Positions 1 through 5,935 of a stretch of DNA of 6,289 nt are shown piece after piece. Source of the DNA: Actinomycetes bacterium (lineage in GTDB: Bacteria; Actinomycetota; Acidimicrobiia; Acidimicrobiales; Microtrichaceae); contig JAFAFZ010000566.1 of assembly GCA_023423215.1 (NCBI GenBank), forward strand, positions 1 to 6,289, in the 5' to 3' direction. Both the position numbers and the translations under genes were made by a program. The notes below the pieces were generated by a model. It did no database searches. It saw only the letters and a list, made by a program, of their open reading frames with translations, and was not told where the DNA came from. The number at the start of each line of letters is the position of its first letter. Positions within the stretch are counted from its first letter, which is position 1.

Positions 1-128
1 CCCAGCGTCCGCGCGGCGACCGCGGCGAGCGCACCGGCGACGCGGGTCCGGGCGCCGGGCAGGACGCGCGGCCGGCGGGGGTCGGTCGACAGGAGGTCGG
101 TCGATCGGCGCGGACGGTCGGCGGGCAT
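1..128 (-). CDS. Possible N-terminus of an unidentified protein, cut by the left edge
   Basis: An open frame on the minus strand starts with ATG at 128-126 and runs off the left edge with no stop, giving 42 complete codons. An in-frame TGA lies at 134-132, two codons before the ATG, and there is no other in-frame ATG or GTG in the visible part, so this is the only usual start. About 39 of 42 third positions are G or C, better than the other minus frames, and residues 26-42 (ARTRVAGALAAVAARTL) look like an amphipathic helix after a basic, proline-rich lead. No clear Shine-Dalgarno precedes the ATG; instead a hairpin sits directly upstream. The stretch is short and several frames are open in such GC-rich DNA, so the call is tentative. 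It resembles in style the basic helical starts of MurT-like Mur ligases, but that is not evidence of identity. Confidence 0.4.
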   Translation of the reverse strand, partial: MPADRPRRSTDLLSTDPRRPRVLPGARTRVAGALAAVAARTL

Positions 129-293
129 GGCTCAGGTGGTCGGCCCGTCACGGGCCCGACCTGAGCTCTCGGCAGCGGGTTTGGGTCGATCGGACCACCA
201 GAACCGTCCGGATGGACCGGTGAGGTCCGGTCAGGATCGCTCAGGATCGGTCGTGTCGACCCCGCAGGGGCCGGTGCCGGCGACGGCCCGGCG
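129..293. other. Non-coding spacer with short repeats
   Basis: This 165-base spacer separates the amidohydrolase stop from the putative left-edge gene. Besides the hairpin at 131-165 it holds a tandem 10-base repeat, TCAGGATCGC then TCAGGATCGG (231-250), and small overlapping GGACC/GGTCC and GACCGG/CCGGTC inverted motifs at 214-232. A 10-base direct repeat GGTCGGTCGA also occurs just to the left at 80-89 and 95-104, inside the putative left-edge gene. I see no convincing -10/-35 pair for the left-edge gene and no coding frame with a recognisable product. Confidence 0.4.
131..165. repeat. Bulged inverted repeat next to the start of the left-edge gene
   Basis: CTCAGGT at 131-137 is the exact reverse complement of ACCTGAG at 159-165. 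Inside it, TCGGCCCG (140-147) pairs with CGGGCCCG (151-158) with one G-T position, leaving a GG bulge (138-139) and a 3-base loop. This gives about 15 paired positions in 35 bases. It lies downstream of the amidohydrolase stop (294) and 2 bases before the ATG of the putative left-edge gene, both on the minus strand. It could act as a terminator for the amidohydrolase transcript, although it has no T run, or as an operator or leader structure for the next gene. Confidence 0.45.
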
Positions 294-1181
294 TCAGTCG
301 TCCAGACCGAGGATGCGGGCGGCGTTGCCCCGCAGGAACTTCGGCCAGACCTCGTCCTTCAGGCCGATGTTCGGCAGCTCGCTCATGATGCGCTCGTAGG
401 TCAGCCCTGCGGGGAAGTACCCGGCGTAGATCACCTTCTCGGCGCCACGGGTGTTCGCGTAGTCGATGATCGCCTTCGGGTAGTGCTTCGGTGCGAAGGC
501 GGAGGTCGAGTAGTAGAGGTTCGGCCACTTCAGCATCAGCTTCACGGCCAGCTCGGTCCACGGGTCCGCGCCATGGCGCATGACGACCGTGAGCTCGGGG
601 AAGAACCAGCACACCTCGTCGAGCAGCTCGACCTTCTGCGGGGCGAGCGGCACGCGTGGCCCCGGCACGCCGGCGGTCAGGAAGATGGGCAGCCCCAGCT
701 CGGCGCAGGTGGCGTAGATCGGGTAGTAGGGCGCCGCGTTGATGGGCGTCTCGCAGCCCGACGGGAAGCTCGACACGGCGACGATGCCGTACTCGTCGTG
801 GTACTGGCGGATCTTGCGCACCGCGTCCATGCCCTGCCGCGGGTCGATGTCGACCAGGCCGAGGAAGCGGTCCGGGTGCTCCTTGATCGCCCGGCGCGGC
901 TCGTCGCGCACCTCGTTGCCGACGTTGATCAGGCCCTGGGCGACGCCGTAGCGGTCCATGTTGTCGAGCGTCACCGCGACGGGGTCGACGCCCTCGTCCA
1001 GCTCGCCGGGGATGTCCTTGAACATGTACTGCGCCGGCATCTTGAAGTCCTCCTTGGACTCCGCGTCACGCAGCGCCGGTGCGAGGAACTTGTAGACCTC
1101 GCGGCGATCGGTGCTGGGGAACCCGATCATCGTGTCGATGATCGGGACGTCGGTCGGCATTCCCGTCGGAGCTGCGGTCAT
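294..1181 (-). CDS. Amidohydrolase-2 family (PF04909-like) protein with degenerate metal site
   Basis: The 295-residue protein has the length and layout of a single-domain amidohydrolase-2 TIM barrel. Seen in order: strand-1 segment VPIIDTMIGFP (12-22), a mid-barrel EHPDRFLGLVDIDP (101-114), ELGLPIFLTAGVPG (161-174), ELTVVMRHGADPW (196-208), the stretch LKWPNLYYSTSAFAPKHYP (217-235), KVIYAGYFP (249-257) and the C-terminal GNAARILGL (285-293). Canonical members carry an N-terminal HxH, a histidine at strand 5, a histidine at strand 6 and an aspartate in a 'GSDYP'-like strand 8. Here HxH is replaced by TMI, strand 5 reads TAG, and strand 8 reads AGYFP; only H203 is kept. From memory, a group of similar actinobacterial proteins shares these changes, so this is probably a real subfamily with unknown chemistry, not decay. 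The frame stays open far upstream, but the protein similarity begins near the ATG at 1181, which I chose. An alternative ATG lies 7 codons downstream (1160). There is no Shine-Dalgarno; a TACAGT box 7 bases upstream suggests leaderless expression. It is divergent from the MBL gene. Confidence 0.9.
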   Translation of the reverse strand: MTAAPTGMPTDVPIIDTMIGFPSTDRREVYKFLAPALRDAESKEDFKMPAQYMFKDIPGELDEGVDPVAVTLDNMDRYGVAQGLINVGNEVRDEPRRAIKEHPDRFLGLVDIDPRQGMDAVRKIRQYHDEYGIVAVSSFPSGCETPINAAPYYPIYATCAELGLPIFLTAGVPGPRVPLAPQKVELLDEVCWFFPELTVVMRHGADPWTELAVKLMLKWPNLYYSTSAFAPKHYPKAIIDYANTRGAEKVIYAGYFPAGLTYERIMSELPNIGLKDEVWPKFLRGNAARILGLDD

Positions 1182-1188
1182 GGCGGGA

Positions 1189-1194
1189 ACTGTA
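1189..1194 (-). promoter_or_regulatory. Candidate -10 box (TACAGT) for the amidohydrolase gene
   Basis: On the minus strand TACAGT fits the actinobacterial TANNNT -10 form and ends 7 bases before the ATG at 1181. Transcription would then begin at or within a base or two of the start codon, matching the lack of a Shine-Dalgarno. The expected -35 position falls at about 1212-1218, inside the palindrome GAACGCGTTC, and has no good -35 match. This is inference from spacing only. Confidence 0.4.
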
Positions 1195-1200
1195 GGTCCC

Positions 1201-1219
1201 GGAACGAGAACGCGTTCCA
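1201..1219. promoter_or_regulatory. Candidate operator: GAACGCGTTC palindrome
   Basis: GAACGCGTTC at 1208-1217 is a perfect 10-base palindrome, and GGAACG (1201-1206) also pairs with CGTTCC (1213-1218). The core AAC-GC-GTT (1209-1216) has the AACnnGTT form used by several actinobacterial TetR-family lipid regulators. Against the mycobacterial KstR consensus TnnAACnnGTTnnA it fits 7 of the 8 fixed positions (1206 is G instead of T; A1219 fits). It lies where the -35 of the amidohydrolase promoter would be and near that of the divergent MBL gene, so a bound regulator could act on both. No regulator gene is in the window. Confidence 0.45.
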
Positions 1220-1241
1220 GTCGGCGAGCCGCCCGGTGCAG

Positions 1242-1282
1242 TAACTTGCATGACGACTGCAAGTTGTTCGGTCGAGGGGGAG
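1242..1282 (+). promoter_or_regulatory. Candidate -10 box and ribosome binding site for the MBL gene
   Basis: TAACTT (1242-1247) is the best -10 match upstream of the MBL gene; a clear -35 is not seen. Transcription would begin near 1254, giving a leader of about 33 bases. The purine run GAGGGGGAG at 1274-1282 ends 4 bases before the ATG at 1287 and is a convincing Shine-Dalgarno region that fixes this start. The ribosome site is well supported; the -10 is tentative. Confidence 0.5.
1243..1265. promoter_or_regulatory. Candidate operator: AACTTGCA-N7-TGCAAGTT
   Basis: AACTTGCA (1243-1250) and TGCAAGTT (1258-1265) form a perfect 8-base inverted repeat around a 7-base spacer (1251-1257). Unlike the surroundings it is A/T-rich, which makes a chance origin less likely. 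Its left arm overlaps the best -10 candidate for the MBL gene (TAACTT, 1242-1247), the position expected for a repressor site. The arm size and spacing suit a dimeric TetR- or GntR-type regulator. The arm sequence is unrelated to the GAACGCGTTC site 26 bases away, suggesting two different regulators in one divergent region. Confidence 0.55.
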
Positions 1283-1286
1283 CGCC

Positions 1287-2126
1287 ATGGAGATCACCTT
1301 GCTGGGGACGGGTTCGCCGATCCCCGACGCACGTCGAGCCGGACCAGCGACGCTCGTCCGGGCGGGTGGGCAGCACCTGCTCGTGGACGCCGGGCGCGGC
1401 GTGAGCATGCGTCTGGCGGCCGCTGGGCTGCCCGGGCCGATCTTCCTGCACCGGGTCCTGCTGACCCACCTGCACTCGGACCACGTCACCGACCTGAACG
1501 ACCTGGTCACCATGCGCTGGGCCATGTCGCCGGTGCCGAGCCCCCTCCCGATCGTGGGTCCGCCCGGGACGGAGCGGTTCGTGCAGCGCACGCTCGAGAT
1601 GCTGCGACCCGACATCGGCTACCGCCTGGCCCACCACGCGGATCTGGAGTGGGAGCCGGCGTGCGACGTGGTCGAGGTGCTCGACGAGGTCGTCGGCGGA
1701 GCCGAGGGCGGCGGCGATGCCGGGGTCCGCATCGTCGCGGCGCCGACGGACCACCGTCCCGTCGCGCCCACGGTCGGCTACCGCATCGAGCACGAGGGTC
1801 GCAGCGTCGTCCTGGCCGGTGACACGGTGCCCTGCGAGGGGCTCGACCGCCTCGTCGCCGGCGCGGACGTGTACGTGCAGACCGTCGTGCGGCCGGACCT
1901 GATCGAGCGGATCGGCATCCCGAGGTTGAACGACGTCTGCGACTACCACTCCTCGGTCGAGCAGGCGGCTCGGACCGCCGCCCGTGCGGGGGTCCGCACC
2001 CTGGTGCTGACCCACATGGTCCCCGCTCCTATGCCGGGTGACGAGCAGCAGTGGATCGAGATGGCGCGCGAGCACTTCGACGGCGAGGTGCTCGCCCCGG
2101 ACGACCTGACCGTCGTCGAGGTCTGA
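1287..2126 (+). CDS. MBL-fold metallo-hydrolase, RNase Z/AtsA-like
   Basis: The 279-residue protein is a metallo-beta-lactamase-fold hydrolase of the RNase Z-like branch. It opens with MEITLLGTGSP (1-11), then VDAGRG (33-38), the metal motif THLHSDHVTDL (60-70; H61, H63, D65, H66), VGPPGT (90-95), TDHRPVAPTVGYRI (154-167), the bridging aspartate in LAGDT (D179), YHSSVEQAA (H221, the position of the RNase Z 'HST' histidine) and LVLTH (H243). The complete ligand set predicts an active binuclear metal enzyme. The protein is a little shorter than bacterial RNase Z, and the insert at 196-219 (VYVQTVVRPDLIERIGIP) differs from the tRNase Z exosite as I know it, so a small-molecule ester, lactone, sulfate or phosphodiester substrate is as likely as tRNA. 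It is cytosolic; no signal peptide is seen. It is divergent from the amidohydrolase relative and followed 36 bases later by the unknown 305-residue gene in the same reading frame. The start has a good purine-rich site (1274-1282). Confidence 0.93.
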   Translation: MEITLLGTGSPIPDARRAGPATLVRAGGQHLLVDAGRGVSMRLAAAGLPGPIFLHRVLLTHLHSDHVTDLNDLVTMRWAMSPVPSPLPIVGPPGTERFVQRTLEMLRPDIGYRLAHHADLEWEPACDVVEVLDEVVGGAEGGGDAGVRIVAAPTDHRPVAPTVGYRIEHEGRSVVLAGDTVPCEGLDRLVAGADVYVQTVVRPDLIERIGIPRLNDVCDYHSSVEQAARTAARAGVRTLVLTHMVPAPMPGDEQQWIEMAREHFDGEVLAPDDLTVVEV

Positions 2127-2162
2127 GCCTCCTCGACCGCGGCGCTGGGCCAGACTCTCGCC

Positions 2163-3080
2163 GTGGCGAGGCAGTGGTGGCGACGGTGGTTGAGCTCGGC
2201 GTTGACGGACGGGCAGCGCATCGAGGTCCCCGAGGTGCCGGGTGCCCGACGGGGGTTGCGTGGTCCTCGCACGACCGGGTTCCCCCAGTCGTCGAACGGC
2301 GCCTCGTCCTTCCACCTGCGCTGGCACCTCGACGACCACGCCGTCGCCCCGATCCGCTCGGCCTCGGTCGTGCTCGAGGTCGTCGGCCCGCCCCGGGTGC
2401 CGAGGCTGTACTTCTGGGCGCTGCAGGTCGACGTCGCCGACGCGCACGGCCGGCGGGCCGGCGGCGCGCACCTGGGACTGCAGTGGCACCCGGACCACCC
2501 GGGATCGACCGCGGTGAACTGGGGCGGCTACGACCAGGACGGCACGGTGCTGCACGGGTCCGACTCAGCGCTGCCCTCGGCGCTGCACAACCCCCACACC
2601 CGGGACTTCGCCTGGGAGTCGGGCCGGCCGTATCGCCTGACCGTCGAACCCGCGCCGCCCGAGGACCAGCCCGGCACCGAGCGAGCGGGCTCGGTGCTCA
2701 CCGCGTGGCGTGGCTCGGTCACCGACCTGGACACGGGTGAGCGCACCGTCGTGCGCGACCTGTACGCGTGGGGGGACCGCATCACGGGTGTGATCATGTG
2801 GTCCGAGGTCTTCGCCCGCTGCGACGATCCGCAGGTCGCGGTGCGCTGGTCGGACGCCGGCGTGGCCACCGCCACGGGCGAGGAGCTGCGCCCGAGGGGG
2901 TTCGGCGTGAACTACCAGAGCGACCCGGACGGCGGCTGCGCGAACACGACGTCGGTGCCCGATTCCGGGTTCCGGGCGGACGGCGCGCTGCACGAACCGG
3001 GGCGTGGCGGGTTCGGCATCGTCCAGGTCACGCACGCCGAGCGCACGACCCGCCAGGGAGAGGTCATCCGCAACCTCTGA
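2163..3080 (+). CDS. Unknown beta-rich protein, faintly DUF3472-like
   Basis: I do not recognise this 305-residue protein with certainty. It is rich in Trp, aromatic and Gly residues and its strands alternate like a beta-sandwich. Segment RLYFWALQVDV (81-91), then GAHLGLQWHPDHPG (101-114), AVNWGGYD (117-124), YRLTVEPAP (157-165), LTAWRGSVTDLDTGE (179-193) and MWSEVF (212-217) recall the order of DUF3472/lectin-like domains, where a 'GLQ' strand precedes a 'vfS-W' strand and a later 'W.g.v.d..tg' strand. That similarity is by eye only. The C-terminal part (230-305) has a Gly-rich GGFGIVQVTHAER stretch. There is no signal peptide or membrane segment; the N-terminus MARQWWRRWL is basic and aromatic. 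Two cysteines (C220, C259) are far apart. The start is the GTG at 2163: the only stop-free space upstream is 36 bases to the MBL stop, with no other ATG or GTG. No Shine-Dalgarno is present. It is probably co-transcribed with the MBL gene. Confidence 0.8.
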   Translation: MARQWWRRWLSSALTDGQRIEVPEVPGARRGLRGPRTTGFPQSSNGASSFHLRWHLDDHAVAPIRSASVVLEVVGPPRVPRLYFWALQVDVADAHGRRAGGAHLGLQWHPDHPGSTAVNWGGYDQDGTVLHGSDSALPSALHNPHTRDFAWESGRPYRLTVEPAPPEDQPGTERAGSVLTAWRGSVTDLDTGERTVVRDLYAWGDRITGVIMWSEVFARCDDPQVAVRWSDAGVATATGEELRPRGFGVNYQSDPDGGCANTTSVPDSGFRADGALHEPGRGGFGIVQVTHAERTTRQGEVIRNL

Positions 3081-3102
3081 CCTGACGACCCGTCAGGTCA
3101 GA
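3076..3102. promoter_or_regulatory. Perfect 12+12 bp inverted repeat: operator for the acyl-CoA ligase gene or terminator
   Basis: TCTGACCTGACG (3076-3087) is the exact reverse complement of CGTCAGGTCAGA (3091-3102), with only ACC between. Each arm also holds a CTGAC/GTCAG direct doubling. The left arm contains the TGA stop (3078-3080) of the preceding gene. The right arm covers the -35 position expected for the TACGGT -10 box (3118-3123) of the ligase gene. Lack of a T run argues against a simple intrinsic terminator, and the location over a promoter favours a dimeric-regulator operator. It could do both: end the upstream transcript as a 12-bp hairpin and be bound as duplex DNA. Confidence 0.6.
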
Positions 3103-3117
3103 CCGGGCAGGTGCGAC

Positions 3118-3123
3118 TACGGT
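3118..3123 (+). promoter_or_regulatory. Candidate -10 box (TACGGT) for the acyl-CoA ligase gene
   Basis: TACGGT fits TANNNT and ends 10 bases before the ATG at 3134. Transcription would begin at about 3130-3131, leaving a leader of only 3-4 bases or none. The bases just before the ATG (CACACCCACT) hold no Shine-Dalgarno, consistent with leaderless or near-leaderless translation, which is common in actinomycetes. The expected -35 lies in the right arm of the inverted repeat at 3076-3102. Confidence 0.45.
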
Positions 3124-3133
3124 CACACCCACT

Positions 3134-4789
3134 ATGGGGGACCAACTGACGTACAACCTGGCCGACCAGTGGGAGGCCGTGTCCGATCGGGTCGCCGAGC
3201 GCGAGGCGCTCGTGTGCGGTGAGCGCCGCCTCACGTACGGCCAGCTCGAGGAGCGGGCGAACCGGCTCGCCAACCACCTGCTCGCCCAGGGCGTGCAGCC
3301 GGGCGACTTCGTCGGCTGCTACCTCAGCAACGGGACCGAGTACCTCGAGACCCTGCTGGCGGCGTTCAAGATCCGCGCCGTCCCCGTCAACATCAACTAC
3401 CGCTACGTGACCGAGGAGCTGCGCTACCTCCTGGTCGACTCCGGGCTCGTCGTGCTGGTCTGCAACGGCCGCTTCGTCGAGCGCGTGGCCGAGGTCGCGG
3501 CGGACGTGCCCGCCCTGCGCCACACGATCGTGGTCGCGGAGCCGGACGGCACCGGCGTGTCCGTCGACGAGCTCGCCTCGGTGCCGGGCGGCGTCGACTT
3601 CGACGCCGCGCTGACAGCGTCGTCGCCCGAGCGTCCGGCGATCGAGGGCCGTGGCGACGACGACCTGTACCTGCTCTACACCGGCGGCACGACCGGCATG
3701 CCCAAGGGCGTCGTGTGGCGCCAGGGCGACGCGTTCTTCGGCTGCATCGGCGGCGGCGACCCCATGCGCCTGTCGGGTCCGGTCACCTCGCCCGAGGAGA
3801 ACCTCGAGCGCATCATCGAGTTCGACTTCGTCTTCTACGCGCTCGCTCCGCTCATGCACGCGGCCGCCCAGTGGGTGTCGCTCATGTGGTTGCTCTGCGG
3901 CGCCAAGGTCGTGCTGCACGCGGGCGGGTTCGACCCGGTCGAGGTGTGGTCGACGGTCGACCGCGAGAAGGTCTCGGTCATGACCGTCGTCGGCGACGCC
4001 ATGGCCCGTCCGCTGGTCGACGCGTGGGACACGCACGGCCCCTTCGAGATCTCCACGATGTACTCCCTCTCCAACGGCGGTGCACCGCTGGCGCCCTCGC
4101 TGCGGGACCGCCTGCGCGAGATCGCGCCGCACGCGATGCTGACCGACGGCTTCGGCTCGTCCGAGACCGGCATCCAGGGCAGCCGTCGGCTCGCCCCGGG
4201 AGAAGAGGCCGGCGAGGGCGTGCGCTTCGACAACGTCGAGTCCGGCACCGTCGTGCTGGACGACCAGGGTCGTCCCGTCGAGCCGGGCTCCGGCGTCGTC
4301 GGTCGCGTCGCCCACTCGGGGTACATCCCGCTGCGCTACCACAACGCCCCCGAGAAGACCGCCGAGACCTTCGTCGAGATCGACGGCACCCGCTACGTGC
4401 TGCCGGGTGACATGGCCATGGTCGAGGAGGACGGCTCGGTCGTGCTGCTCGGGCGTGGCTCGGTGAGCATCAACACCGGTGGCGAGAAGGTCTACCCCGA
4501 AGAGGTCGAGGCGCTGCTGAAGGCGCACCCGGCCGTGTACGACGTGCTCGTCGTCGGCGTGCCGAACGAGCGCTGGGGCGAGCAGGTCACCGCGGTCGTG
4601 CAGCCGACCGGGGGCACGACGCCGACCCTCGAGGACCTGGACGCGCACTGCCGCGGCCAGCTCGCCGGGTACAAGATCCCGCGGTCGATCGTGCTCGTCG
4701 ACCAGGTCGTGCGCTCGCCCTCGGGCAAGGCCGACTACCGCTGGGCCAAGGCCACCGCCGTCGACGCCTCGGAGTCGGTCAGCGGCTGA
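3134..4789 (+). CDS. Acyl-CoA synthetase, FadD19/PRK07798-like
   Basis: This 551-residue AMP-forming ligase activates a carboxylic acid to its CoA thioester through an acyl-adenylate. The ANL motifs are complete: LTYGQLEERANRLA (33-46), the P-loop YTGGTTGMPKG (182-192), DGFGSSETG (338-346), PGDMA (424-428), GRGSVSINTGGEK (440-452), YPEEVEALLKAHP (454-466), and SPSGKADYRWAK (528-539) with the C-domain catalytic lysine K532. Length, the VWR after the P-loop, the SSETG form of the A5 motif and the PDYRWAK-like end resemble mycobacterial FadD19 (about 548 residues), a steroid side-chain CoA ligase, more than classical long-chain FadD. The wider family also takes other fatty and aromatic acids, so the substrate is open. 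The Met at 3134 gives the family's usual N-terminus. No Shine-Dalgarno is present, and a TACGGT box lies 10 bases upstream. It follows the unknown 305-residue gene after 53 bases containing a strong inverted repeat, so it probably has its own regulated promoter. It is cytosolic; no membrane segment is seen. Confidence 0.95.
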   Translation: MGDQLTYNLADQWEAVSDRVAEREALVCGERRLTYGQLEERANRLANHLLAQGVQPGDFVGCYLSNGTEYLETLLAAFKIRAVPVNINYRYVTEELRYLLVDSGLVVLVCNGRFVERVAEVAADVPALRHTIVVAEPDGTGVSVDELASVPGGVDFDAALTASSPERPAIEGRGDDDLYLLYTGGTTGMPKGVVWRQGDAFFGCIGGGDPMRLSGPVTSPEENLERIIEFDFVFYALAPLMHAAAQWVSLMWLLCGAKVVLHAGGFDPVEVWSTVDREKVSVMTVVGDAMARPLVDAWDTHGPFEISTMYSLSNGGAPLAPSLRDRLREIAPHAMLTDGFGSSETGIQGSRRLAPGEEAGEGVRFDNVESGTVVLDDQGRPVEPGSGVVGRVAHSGYIPLRYHNAPEKTAETFVEIDGTRYVLPGDMAMVEEDGSVVLLGRGSVSINTGGEKVYPEEVEALLKAHPAVYDVLVVGVPNERWGEQVTAVVQPTGGTTPTLEDLDAHCRGQLAGYKIPRSIVLVDQVVRSPSGKADYRWAKATAVDASESVSG

Positions 4790-4809
4790 TCGAGTCGACC
4801 GGCCGGGGC

Positions 4810-4833
4810 GGGGTAGCTTCGCGGCCCTACCCC
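4810..4833. repeat. GGGGTAG...CTACCCC inverted repeat around the DUF808 promoter
   Basis: GGGGTAG (4810-4816) and CTACCCC (4827-4833) form a perfect 7-base inverted repeat with a 10-base loop. It lies 21 bases after the ligase stop and overlaps the TAGCTT -10 candidate of the next gene. It may be a weak terminator for the ligase transcript, without a T run, or a regulator site placed over the promoter and start point. The stem is short, so chance is possible. Confidence 0.35.
4814..4819 (+). promoter_or_regulatory. Candidate -10 box (TAGCTT) for the DUF808 gene
   Basis: TAGCTT fits TANNNT and would start transcription near 4826, giving a leader of about 27 bases that contains the ribosome site. 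No clear -35 is visible 17-18 bases upstream. The spacing from the ligase stop (4789) is just enough for an independent promoter. Confidence 0.4.
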
Positions 4834-4842
4834 CGGGAGTGT

Positions 4843-4846
4843 GAGG
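4843..4846 (+). promoter_or_regulatory. Ribosome binding site deciding the DUF808 start
   Basis: GAGG (within GTGAGGT, 4840s) sits 6 bases before the ATG at 4853. An in-frame GTG at 4841 would add four residues, but it overlaps this site and the family begins with MAG-, so the ATG is preferred. Confidence 0.65.
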
Positions 4847-4852
4847 TCACCT

Positions 4853-5803
<951 letters not shown>

Positions 5804-5840
5804 CCTCACGGCCCGGCGGGTCGACCGGCCTGCCCCCAGC

Positions 5841-5891
5841 CGACCTCTGGACGAGGGGCGCGAACCAGTTGCGTCGAGCGTCCAGAGCTCG
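5841..5891. terminator. Hairpin in the convergent gap, candidate two-way terminator
   Basis: CGACCTCTGGACG (5841-5853) pairs with CGTCCAGAGCTCG (5879-5891) over 13 positions with one mismatch; the inner 9 bases are perfect. The loop is 25 bases and contains a small AAC-CA-GTT palindrome (5863-5870). It lies between two convergent genes, 37 bases after the DUF808 stop and 44 bases beyond the stop of the minus-strand gene, where a shared terminator is expected. There is no T run on either side and the loop is long, so efficiency is uncertain. Confidence 0.4.
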
Positions 5892-5935
5892 CGTCGTCCC
5901 GGCCCACCGTGGCGGCGGGATTCGGACCGGCCCGC

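Noticed and set aside
127..399. 90-codon plus-strand frame across the left spacer
   Set aside because: It is Arg/Ser/Pro-rich without pattern, runs into the antisense of the amidohydrolase 3' end, and the ATG overlaps the minus-strand ATG of the better left-edge candidate.
483..1244. 253-codon plus-strand frame opposite the amidohydrolase
   Set aside because: It is antisense to a recognised protein, with composition typical of a shadow frame and no ribosome site.
2124..2165. Read-through fusion of the MBL gene and the unknown gene, which are in the same frame
   Set aside because: The MBL protein is complete at its normal end (VVEV), the next gene has its own GTG 36 bases on, and there is no recoding signal visible; being in the same frame has a one-in-three chance.
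1182..2555. Long upstream extension of the amidohydrolase frame on the minus strand (753 codons in all)
   Set aside because: The extension is antisense to the MBL gene and the unknown gene, reads as low-complexity Arg/Val/Asp/His sequence typical of a GC-rich shadow frame, and family similarity starts only near the ATG at 1181.
3098..4648. 516-codon minus-strand open frame opposite the acyl-CoA ligase
   Set aside because: It is antisense to a gene with all ANL motifs; its translation is Arg/His/Val/Leu/Asp/Gln-rich without recognisable domains, as expected when a high G+C third position removes stops on the other strand.
4841..4852. GTG at 4841 as the start of the DUF808 protein
   Set aside because: It overlaps the GAGG ribosome site, while the ATG at 4853 has ideal spacing and gives the family's usual MAG- start.
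5863..5870. AACCAGTT as another AACnnGTT-type operator
   Set aside because: It lies in the loop of the convergent hairpin, away from any gene start, and its flanks do not match the longer consensus; chance occurrence is likely.
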